From contig CM054060.1 of the NCBI GenBank assembly GCA_028641055.1, forward strand, positions 61,595,371-61,659,370: a stretch of 64,000 nucleotides of DNA, read 5' to 3'. The notes beneath the pieces were generated by a model that searched no databases, had not been told where the DNA came from, and saw only the letters and a program-made list of their open reading frames with translations. Position numbers and translations under genes: made by a program. This DNA is from Alopecurus myosuroides. Lineage: Eukaryota; Streptophyta; Magnoliopsida; Poales; Poaceae. Shown here piece by piece: positions 54,937-64,000 of the stretch; the stretch's first letter is position 1, and the number at the start of each line of letters is the position of its first letter.

Positions 54937-56538
54937 CCTCGCTTGTCCCCAAGCGAAACTGAACTCAGTAAACATAACCACAGGTTTATGGAGTGAAGAG
55001 TCGATAAATAAAATACGGACAAGAAGTATCACATTTATCTATACACCAATAATTATAGGCGGCAACTTCCTCTCATATAACTTAACTTGAAACGAGTAAT
55101 GGGAGTCACAAACAAAGATGCAAAAGAGAGAATCAAAATTGGCGATGGCAAACTTTGTTCTTGGTCAGAGAACATTCAATGATATCATACTTATCTTAGG
55201 TGACGTCTTTATAACAAGGCTTTTATTGTAGAGCTTAACATGTTTAATTATAAAAATTCTTTTACAGTGATTCATAGCTTTCAAAGTAATATTCATTCAG
55301 ATAATAAAGCATGTGCTAAACAAAGAAGGATAGAAAACATGATTGAATAAATCAACATATAGATGGTGAGATCACAACAACTCAAATGCTTGCTGGAGAC
55401 AGAAGGAAGTAGGTTTACTGACTCAACATAAATGTAAAATATAGGCCCTTCGTAGAGGAAAGCATTGACCACTCATGTGCTAGAGCTTTTATTTTAATAA
55501 ACAGAGGTATAAAATGCATGACACTCCTCCTATCCATCTTAAACAAACCATGGCTAACTGAATCCTTGGGTGTCTGCCAACAATCACAAACCGTGGAGGA
55601 GTGTGTAAATTTTGAGAGTTGTATGTTTATGTCAACGAATGACAAACAGAAAATACAGTACGTCACAAGCCAACTAGACTCACAAGAGAGGCTCCCATAG
55701 AAGGATGCAACTGGTATAGAAGGTCATCTCTCTTTCTCTTTTGTTTACACAATTATGCTTTGACTGATAAATCAGGGGCAAAAAGAGTGAAGATAATTTG
55801 TATTATTATTTGGGGCTGGGAACCCCGTTGCCAGCTCTTCTAGCATTTGGATAAGCGGATGAAGTCACTAGTCCAGGTGTGTGAGTCCAATCAACAAGTG
55901 AGATAAAGATTCTCTATTTGCGTCCTCATGAGCTAAAACGGGAACACAAAACAGGGATAATTTGAAAGTTTTAAAGGTAGCACATAAGCAATTTACTTGG
56001 AGTAGCGGTGAAATACCACATGTAGGAAGGTATGGTGGACACAAATGTTATGGTTTTGGGGTTCAAGGTTTGGATGCACGAGTAGAGCTCTTACTCAGTA
56101 CATGGTTTTTGGCGAGCAAGACTGGGTAGCTAGAATAAGAGTTGAGGGAAAACAAACAAATATACATATGATGAAACCAATCATGCAATCTTCATTGAAA
56201 CACCAAGCGATCTTAACTTGTCAATACTAAGTTTATGAGCTAAAGGGAAAACTCCTCTTTCTTATGCTAGCATCTCAAATTATTATTTCTACTGACCCAA
56301 GCTAAGTTTGCCAAAACCAACTAGATTAACTTTATGATCTCCAAAGTGACACCAAATACTAAAAACAAGCTTAACCATATGACAGAAATTGAAAACTAAA
56401 ATAACGTGTGCAGAAAGTAAATGATGAAACTTCTCATTAATATTTCGAACCGGCAACTCACACCAAGGGATACAACGATAACCAAATAAGGAGAGACACT
56501 TCCATACTGAAAATCATCCTATATGATAACCTCTCTAC
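54937..56538 (-). other. W internal non-coding DNA
   Basis: 1.6 kb without a convincing frame. From about 55430 to 56075 it aligns with M1 internal DNA (28420-28800 and 35240-35530), for example CATGTGCTAGAGCTTTT and GCATTTGGATAAGCGGATGA. The rest is AT-rich and unassigned. Confidence 0.65.
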
Positions 56539-57144
56539 TCATGATATGACTCTACTGAAAAAGTAAAAAGATGAAAGATAGTGATGTGATACCGCGGCAC
56601 CCCCAAGCTTGGAACAAGCCGAGGGGATGCCAAAACCAATGACGAATAAATTCTTTGGTGGTGGTGAATCCTTCCCATCCTCGGTCTTCCAAGGTAAAGG
56701 CTCTCCATCCACAAATGATGTCTTGGTCTCCAACATCCTGATACTAGCAGCAGAGCTTATACGTTTAAACCTGTTCTCATACTCACAATTTTGGTTCTGC
56801 ACATCATAGAGTTGTGCTTGCAAATCATTGGTGGTCTTGGTGAGTGAGAAAATATCCTCCCAAAGCTTCAAATTTTCCCTCTTGTATTCAACGATCTGTT
56901 ATGTCTTTATCCCGTGGATGATCTCAACTTCACGCTTCGCCATCTTCTTGTACCTAAAAACTTCTTGCTCCAAATCTTCCATCCTAGCTTCCAGACTGTC
57001 TTCTCCTTTAGGGCCCCAAACATCTTCAATCTGCACCTTTCCGTCCTTGAGCAGCAATTCCTTGGGATGCATCTTTAACTCGCTCATGTACGGGTTGACG
57101 ACGTTCTCAAAGAAAGCGTCTTTGGGAGATCCAGGAGAGGCCAT
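56539..57144 (-). pseudogene. Coiled-coil gag-like ORF of W, broken by TAA
   Basis: Starts at Met 57144 (MASPGSPKDAFFENVV) and is open for 81 codons to TAA at 56901-56899; the same frame resumes at once and runs to 56539. Before the stop there is a globular N-terminus (NPYMSELKMHPKELLLKDGK) and a coiled coil (EDSLEARMEDLEQEVFRYKK); after it a second coiled coil (LWEDIFSLTKTTNDLQAQLY) and a Pro/Lys-rich C-terminal part. It holds no zinc knuckle or enzyme motif. It sits in the gag place of a non-autonomous element. The reading frame on both sides of the single stop argues for a recent nonsense change. A Gag-like or host-derived structural role is a guess. Confidence 0.6.
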
Positions 57145-57238
57145 TGTTGCTCTAGATCTGAAGATGTAATCTTGTAGAAACAGCTCAAAATAGAAACACG
57201 ACAAGAAAATGATATACGGACGTCGGGGGTTCTGGGAG

Positions 57239-57366
57239 ATTATATAGCAAAAAGTTTCATAACGAAAGGAAAGTCCAGGTCAAAAACGAGTCGGAGAGGG
57301 GCTCCGGGGCGCCCACACCATGGGCTGGCGTGGCCAGGGGTGGGCCCGCGCCACCCCATGGTGTGG
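57239..57366 (-). promoter_or_regulatory. TATA box and GC-rich hairpin upstream of W ORF
   Basis: On the minus strand GCTATATAAT (57248-57239) lies about 95 bp before the Met at 57144. Upstream of it is an inverted repeat with 12 bp arms, CCACACCATGGG (57313-57324) and CCCATGGTGTGG (57355-57366), around a GC-rich loop. Together they look like the U3/core-promoter part of an LTR. Confidence 0.5.
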
Positions 57367-60330
57367 AGCCTCCGGGCTCCATCTCCGCCTCGTTTCCGGC
57401 TCATTATTTTTCATATTTTCCAAATACAGTAAAAATAAAAGTTGGAAGATGTTTCGCGAACGTTTTCTTACCAAAACTGACACCTATTCGAAACTGACTC
57501 TCATTTGCTAAAATTTAACATTCCACGATTGTGCGTGACATTTAAAGTTGATGGTTTGCATGACATGTAATCATTCGTACAGACCTTGTGTGGTGTTTTA
57601 ACATTCCACAATTGTGCGTGACATTTAAAGTATACTAAATCTCATTCGCTAAAATTTAACGATGTACATTTAGCATACATGGATGCACGTGGAGGTTTAG
57701 CTTGCTCTTATTTTAAATAGAAATTAAAGGGGTTTCTAAAGTCCACATATACATTTATTTGTATAGATACCTTTTCTAAAATAAAAATTCTTATTATGCG
57801 GGCATGATTAGCACGAACCTATTACTCTTGTCTTACAAAACCTTCTGGGTAATTACCCAACCCTTACCTTTGGGTGCTTAAGTGATAGATGTCTATAAGA
57901 ACTACTGTTACCATGTTCTAGAGTAATCCGTGCCAATATTTGGTGTACCCTAGCCTATGGAGTTCCTATGTTTGTTTCAACAAAAATAAAGAAATAATGC
58001 TAAAATAAGCATACTGGTAGAACCAATTTAGTTGGTGGTGTGAGACCGTCCTTACAATATAAGTTCAGATGCACCCGCTATGATGTAAATATCACGCTTA
58101 ATCAATATTTGGAGTTCTCGAGTTTTCGTGTGGTTACTGTTGTGAAAATATTGTTTCTCTAGATAACACTAGAAATGTTCCATATAACTAAGGGAAAACC
58201 ATGGAAGAAATATCTTAGATAACTCTTGGAATCTTCCTATTTCACCTGAAATCTGGGGATGAGATTCTTAGGTTTATAACACCCCAAGATTTATCTCCTC
58301 TTGAAAATAATAGGAGTTCATTTTGTTTATATTTTTGTTTGAGGCCTTGGGAATTTCCTGGAATTTATTCTCTATTTTTATATCCACAATCTTTAGACTT
58401 TAGTAGTTAGTGACCACCTAGCCAAATTCAACATATTTTTTCACCCAAAATTTACCAAAGTGCCACCCTAGGATCTTCAAATGAAACCTTATTTATTTCT
58501 ATATAAGAAACTATATGAAATTTAACCTTCAAAGACAACTCTGATTATTTTGGTCCAAAAAAATGGAAAAAATAGGAAAACATTTTATTATACTTTATAC
58601 GACCAGAATATGAAAAGCATATACATCACTATACATATAGTATATTATGGAGTTTCTTAAATTCATTTAAGCTCCTAAACTTTGATAAGTATAAAAAAAA
58701 CTATTTATAACCTTCGAAAAATTCTGCAAAAATATGAAATAGTATCTCCAACACCTGCCTTATCTGGTAAACTAACTTGCATTTGCTGAAAAACTTAGCT
58801 GACAACTCAAACTTGGAAATGCCATTTTTACCTGTTCTATTTTTCAAAGATTTACCATAGACCAAGTTTGGATTTAGCCAAAAACCACTAATGAAACATG
58901 TAGAGAATTGAATTCGGCGCTATACGTTATGAGTGGTACTTCCAGGGAAAATGTAGAATTTCCATGTCATGCCGATGCCGATATCAGCATGGATAGAGCG
59001 ACGCTCATGCCGACATGCGGCATTCGGTGGGGCCACCGATTTTTAGCCGCCGGAGAAGCACTCGCCCAACCCCCAAACCTTGTCATTTCTACTCACCATA
59101 ATTTTGCACACCACGCCAAAAGCAATTGGCAATACGTTGGTAGCCCGAATGCAGTTACTGACTGCCACCACTATCAGCATTAGACCACCACATCGCGTTG
59201 GGTCTCGACAATATTCCACAACCTCCACTTTTTACTCCCCTTTGCACTGCCAAAGTATGCATGTCGTCGCCATAATTCCACTGTGCCGTGAGCCGCATCC
59301 CCCATCATGATGCCATGGTCGAGCACGGCCACCTCGCCGATCTCCTATAAAATAAGCACCCCAACACCCGCTGATACTTGCATCGTTTGTGTCTCCCTCT
59401 TAATCATTTATTGACGCTGGTACTCAAGCCGGTGAGCAACGGTTCATCGGAATCGAACGTGACCCACCACGCCACACCTCGGATTGAAATCACCGATAGA
59501 GCATTTCACTTTGATTGGCTTAACCCTTAGCCTCCCCAAATCCTAAGAAACCCAAGGCCACCGTCGTCTTAGCCGGGGGCACTCACAATCGACACAATCA
59601 TTGTTGACTGAGGCCGCTGTCTCTGGAGACAAAACAAACTAACACACACGCTTGTTCACCATCAAACCGGGACGCAAAACTTCACCCTTACACAAGCACT
59701 CCCCTTCTTTCTCGAGACCTCCCCAAAACCCTCACTGTCGTATGCGTCGTTGTTGGTGAGTCTCTGCCGAATACCAATTTTTCGTTAATTAACCGCTTGT
59801 TCAAATAAAACCGTTAAGATTAAATTTATGATAGTGGGCCCTGACATCACACGACATATATTTAATATTTTTTGGAAAACATTTCATTTTTGAATAATTT
59901 TTTTGTTCTATTGTTTGTGCATATTAAAATGTCATATTGCATTTAGGAGTAAATCTTTTTGATGCAATTCTTGTGTATATTATATTGAACTGTATTTTTC
60001 TTTATTGATCGTGCAAATTTATTTTTTGGTTTTGATCAATTAAACGATAAACCACATCAAGTGTATTCACGAGTGGGTTGAGGCATTTTTCCATTTGTTT
60101 CTTTGATTGCTTGGATCTTATCCACTATCAACACTTGTCGGACGTATGCCCGCTTTAATGTTTGACCCTAGGGGCATTGGTTTAATTGGTTCTTGTACTC
60201 CTTTAATTATGACCCCAATACTATTTTCTAAAGATTTCTACACCATGTTGGATGAACTTCGGAATGGATGGATGCCTTCTTTTTCATGTGTGCTTTACCT
60301 TGTGATTACTTTATCAGGTAAGTCCTACTC
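57367..60330. other. Unassigned AT-rich DNA
   Basis: Almost 3 kb without a supported gene. It has 83 bp-spaced direct repeats (AACATTCCAC-GATTGTGCGTGACATTTAAAG at 57517 and 57600). A more GC-rich part (58915-59760) contains a TATA-like CCTATAAAATAAGC near 59345, but the frames around it are short and of low quality. Nothing else recognised. Confidence 0.45.
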
Positions 60331-61640
60331 TATTGGAGGTATGCCCTACAGGAAATAATACTAAGTTATTATTAATATCTCTGGTTCATTATTAAGGTTT
60401 ATATATATCTATGCTATAACTAGTGTGGTGCTTGAATATAACCGAACATGCTAGTCAAAGGAAAACACACATTTATGTGTAGAGTAATAATCAAATAAGC
60501 TTTACTTATTAAGGGAATTCCTCCCAAAAGTGTTGCTAATCTAACCTTTAAAGATTAGTTCATTATTTGTGACATAATCATGTTTTTCTTGATAATGGAC
60601 TTCAAGTAAGTCAACAACTGTGAAGGTATATTGTTGGCTAGACAATAGTAACGAACTGACCCAATCATTAGTTCTGCTATGATATATTATTCATTGTTGT
60701 TCAAACTAGCAATCTTATCATTTGTATAAATCCCTAAACCATGAATATGTAGTGACTGCAGACTTGCATGTATGCTTTGACCATCATCATACATCATCTT
60801 TCAAAAGAGATTAAACCGTAAATGTTCAGGTATATCTTATATAATGTATTGGAGCTGGGATCATTCGAGAATAGAAACTTACTCCTCCTATGGATGGAAT
60901 GATACTATAAACCCCCTCAGTATGATCGATATCAACCAATCGTCTGGTCAGATATAGTGTGATTTAGTCAGAGATGGTATCATAGATATGTATGAGAAAA
61001 AGAGAGTGATATTGGTACGAGTTTTATATGTGTAGTGATCAATGAAGTTTCATCATATTAGATACATTATCTCACCTCGTGATATCTCTGATATTGTGTA
61101 GAAAGGGGATTATCATATTGAGTAACTGAAAAGGTTCTCACGTTCTTCATGGATATAAGGAAGCGACTTGGGAATCCATGGTCCTGTTGCCGGTTATTGT
61201 TTGGAAGGTGTTCCGGAGATACCTGTGTAGTTCTTGAACCTTCGGGGCCATACACTTAAGGTGTTCCAATATATTAATGATAATGTTTTTTGTAGTGTTA
61301 GTTGGTTATAAGAATATCAAAGTCATTCCGATGTTATAGAAACAACTCCGGTGCTCATCGGAGATGTTTCAGAGAAGCTATCATGAGAGGATATTATGCC
61401 AGAGAGGACCTGAACGTGTTTTGGGATGTTAATAAGCTGCCATAAGATGCCTCAGAATGGTAGAAAATATTTCTAACACTACTAGATAATTTCGATGATT
61501 TTTTCTATATGGTACATAGGAGTTCTGGAAGAGTCCGGAGATAAAGGTGTCGGGTAGGAAATGTACCGGAGGTGCAACCCAAGAGAGACGGTGGCGCATG
61601 GGTAGCCAGGGCCCAGCATGGGAAAGCGCATGACCTCCCA
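60331..61640 (+). repeat. Decayed Angela/BARE-like Copia LTR
   Basis: Opens TTGGAGGTATGCCCTACAGG, close to the TGTTGGAGATATGCCC start of Angela/BARE LTRs, with later matching landmarks: CCTGTTGCCGGTTATTG, TTCCGGAGATACCTG, GAACCTTCGGGGCCATACAC and GGTGCTCATCGGAGATG. The TG terminus is mutated and no paired LTR is present, so it is a remnant. The right end is approximate. Confidence 0.6.
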
Positions 61641-61863
61641 CATGGCTGCACCAGACCTTCCAAATATTGCTTGGAGCTATTTTTGGAAATTCCGAACTAA
61701 ATCTCCTTTCAAAGATATGATTGATATGTCCCTTGATTATGGAAATTCCAAATGCAACCTCTCGAGATTTAAATCTAGTAACTAGCCTTGTCCCTAGGTT
61801 AAGGACAAAAGTTCGACACCAAGGAGCTAGGAGGAAAGGACACAGCCAAGAAAGAGAAGATAG
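61641..61863. other. Unassigned stretch after Copia LTR remnant
   Basis: May be the end of the decayed LTR (CCCTTGATTATGGAAATTCC and following). I cannot place a terminus. No frame. Confidence 0.3.
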
Positions 61864-62123
61864 GTCTGTTTTCATTCGTGTAGAACTGCTACCTCATTAA
61901 CGAACTTACTCCAAGAGTGCTATAGAGCCGAGTCTAAGAAAGCCGCCCTGTTATTAAGCGCGCTTTCTGAAGCAGTGCATGGAGGGGTGGAATGGGATCA
62001 TCGGGTCGAATATCGCCGTCAGGCTTTGGCGGATTTGCAAGAATTTGGTGCAAATGGAAAGGTCTTTAAAAGGGCTGTGAGGAGTAATATCGTTATAAAG
62101 TTCACGAATTCTATTCATTTTTG
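61864..62123 (+). other. Unrecognised open frame fragment
   Basis: 86 codons open to TGA without a Met start, including ALLLSALSEAVHGGVEWDHR and FKRAVRSNIVIKFTNSIHF. Its base composition (GC-balanced) is unlike the surrounding AT-rich DNA, which is why I list it. I do not recognise the family. It might be an exon or organelle-derived piece, or chance. Confidence 0.2.
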
Positions 62124-62194
62124 AATCGATAAGTGAACACGGAATCTCGTCTTGTTCCCCTTGGTTCCGAGTCGATTTTGCTTGTCGAAATCAT

Positions 62195-62566
62195 TCAATC
62201 CATAAGTTTTTGTTTTTTCGATCCACCACTGGCTTTCTGGTCAAACCAGCTAACCTGATATCCACACTTCTCAATAATGATTTTATAGAAATTCCATGAG
62301 ATATTGTGGGTTGTAAATTGTTTACAAAGTCCATTGGCGAAGGTATCATAAGCATGTGCATGCTATTTGAACCTCTTCTTGTCATAGGATCTCCACCATT
62401 GGTACAAAGACAGTATTTCAACTGTTTCAGCAGGTCTATGTTCCACAATAATTATCCCATATTCTTTGACAGTAAGACCTGCTTGATTTGCCTCAAGGAA
62501 CATATGTATAACATATGAAGGTTCAAGCTTCATCATTACATCTTTCACTAGTTGTTGGATGATCAT
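62195..62566 (-). pseudogene. Unrecognised reading frame with internal TAG
   Basis: From Met 62566 the frame runs 67 codons to TAG at 62365-62363 and continues in the same frame for about 55 more codons (CKQFTTHNISWNFYKIIIEK, SWFDQKASGG). The protein-like composition on both sides (KEYGIIIVEHRPAETVEILS before it) suggests a broken gene fragment. Family unknown; the direction is supported only by frame length. Confidence 0.28.
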
Positions 62567-64000
62567 TCAGAGATCGATCCATGGAATTTTGACCTCACTC
62601 ACATACTTTGGAAGATGAAGAAATTCTCTTTAATTTACTTATGGGCTGGCTCTACATGTGGTCAGATGGGTTCCCCCAAAATATAAGGAATGATCGGCTT
62701 CGCCTTCTATTCAGATGCACAATCCATTGAAATTATTCCACTTTACCGATGCATTCATCTGGTTTCGGATGCATTCATCATGTTTTAAGTATCCATTCCC
62801 TATGGTGCCCAACAGGATTGCCTTATGAATCGTTTCTGAAGACGGACTGAGCAACTACACGAGGGCTTCAACCCGGGCTTTGACCATGTCTCCCGAACAA
62901 TTTCAGTACATATGGCGCAAGACGATTTCACATATATATCGAGGTCGGAATGGGATCGGGTGTTTTCACGTCTCACCGTAGTCTCCCTTTCTTCCATCCT
63001 TCGTAGCTCCTCGAGCTTGCACCCGTCTCGCGCATCACTGCTTACTTGTGATCTAGATCTGCATCCTGATAAGGTGCATCCCGTTAAATGATCTTATGTA
63101 AAACTTATCATCACAGATAATAAACAGGGCAGAGTTTTGAAAAGCCATACCTAACCAGTAGTCTTTGATTGTAAGCTATAGCCATTTGTTCCAAAACCAT
63201 GTCAACGCTTCCATTGTTTCCATTCATTAGTCGTGTACAGACGTTGACCTATTATGCATCTGATTTATATGACAGGTTTCAAATTGCCTCCAGTCATTCT
63301 TACTGACTTAGCCTTTCTAAGAGGAAGGATGCCATTTTCTAATTCAATGCCTGCCTATTCTTGTTATTCCATGCTAACCATATCACACAGAAAGCCGTGA
63401 CTAGACCTATTCCATGTCTATATCTTTGTCCTTTATACTTGACTGATGTTGCTAAGTCACCTTCCGCTGCTCTTGCGTCATCCCTTTTCCAATTCTTTTT
63501 GTATGGCTCTCCTCCTACGTCCAAGTTAGGCTCGTAGTGGTACGCTATATTGATTGCATAGAAAGCTCTTGTTGTCGGTTGGACTCTTTTATCGCAACTT
63601 TAATCTATTCCATAACCTAGAAATTGGTTACCTATTTCGATTTTTAAAAATAACAAAGAGAAAACCTTTGCTTTGCTCTTATGGTCAGAATCGCTCTATT
63701 TATTCTTATGTTTCTTAATAATGTTAGTGAAGCAATCCATCGGTTGATTTGATTTCTAGTCCCCGCCCTTCGCCCATGAAATTGATTCACTCTTATGAAG
63801 CAACAAGAAAGAAGGGATCAATCGAGGAACCAATATTTTTCAATAAAGAAGAAGATCCATTTTGGGCTGAACCAACAACCTGATTGTGTGGTTATTCTGA
63901 ATGCAGATAGAAAGTCTTCGGTCATACTGGAAACTGATCGATCATGGCACGGTCTAATCATATAGATGACCATAGTGGTATGGTTCCATAGAAAACTACA
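62567..64000. other. Unassigned tail, weakly organelle-like
   Basis: No frame longer than about 65 codons is convincing. The last 300 bp (for example CCCCGCCCTTCGCCCATGAA) have a style that reminds me of plant mitochondrial spacer DNA, but I cannot name a gene and this is a weak impression. Confidence 0.2.

Larger units (their letters stand above)
53422..57204 (-). mobile_element. W: non-autonomous Gypsy element inserted in M1 5' LTR (right end unclear)
   Basis: Minus strand: 3' LTR 53422-54919, polypurine tract 54920-54936, non-coding internal DNA, and a coiled-coil gag-like ORF (56539-57144) broken by a stop. No pol. The left edge is exact (M1 LTR to TGATGACCC); I find neither a 5' LTR nor a primer-binding site on the right, so the 5' end is truncated or beyond recognition. 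Its internal DNA at about 55430-56075 matches M1 internal DNA though the LTRs are unrelated. Confidence 0.75.

Noticed and set aside
59080..59310. Frames around 58.9-59.3 kb as a host gene
   Set aside because: Overlapping short frames on both strands, no domain, no clear splice sites; only a TATA-like word near 59345 supports transcription.
1..64000. CRISPR arrays, bacterial operons or phage systems
   Set aside because: Spliced introns, LTR structures and plant retroelement proteins show a plant nuclear sequence; repeats found are LTRs or minisatellite.

Overview
The window is almost entirely nested LTR retrotransposons from a large, repeat-rich grass genome. I infer a pooid grass (Triticeae, or an oat or ryegrass relative) because several LTRs begin TGATACGTCTCCAACGTATC, a terminus I associate with abundant Athila-type Gypsy families of those grasses, and because Tat-type, Sirevirus-type and Angela/BARE-like elements sit alongside them. 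I recognise no intact host gene. Family names come from motif recognition, not a database search.

Left third (1-22174) is a chain of insertions. A minus-strand Tat-lineage Gypsy element (1-11427, its 3' LTR lying beyond the left edge) has gag-protease, RT, two RNase H domains and integrase. Between pol and the missing 3' LTR it carries a spliced gene on the opposite strand. It sits inside the 5' LTR of a plus-strand Sirevirus-like Copia element (11428-21950) that keeps gag but has no pol. That element in turn sits inside an older Gypsy LTR, of which 21951-22174 remains.

Middle (22175-53421) is dominated by a direct tandem duplication of about 13.64 kb: copy 1 at 23221-36864, copy 2 at 36865-50512. 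The junction has only the 4 bp AGAG in common and the copies differ by about 0.5% (hand count over 4.7 kb). The duplicated unit contains most of a solo Gypsy LTR, a Copia LTR fragment, the 3' half of a minus-strand non-autonomous Athila-like element (called M1 here) and, nested in M1, a complete plus-strand relative (called P1). M1 and P1 share leader and 3' internal DNA but carry unrelated proteins: P1 a gag-like fragment, M1 a cysteine-rich acidic protein now broken by a stop.

Right part (53422-64000): another minus-strand non-autonomous Gypsy element (called W), with its own LTR and a broken coiled-coil ORF, interrupts the 5' LTR of M1. Beyond about 57.4 kb the DNA is AT-rich and largely unassigned, with a decayed Angela/BARE-like LTR (about 60.3-61.6 kb) and a tail with two unrecognised open frames and a weak organelle-like appearance.

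Relative order read from nesting and hand-counted divergence: M1, then P1 (LTRs about 6% apart over a 620 bp sample), Sirevirus (LTRs about 1.6% apart) before the Tat element inserted in it, and the tandem duplication (0.5%). Every date implied by these counts is an estimate.
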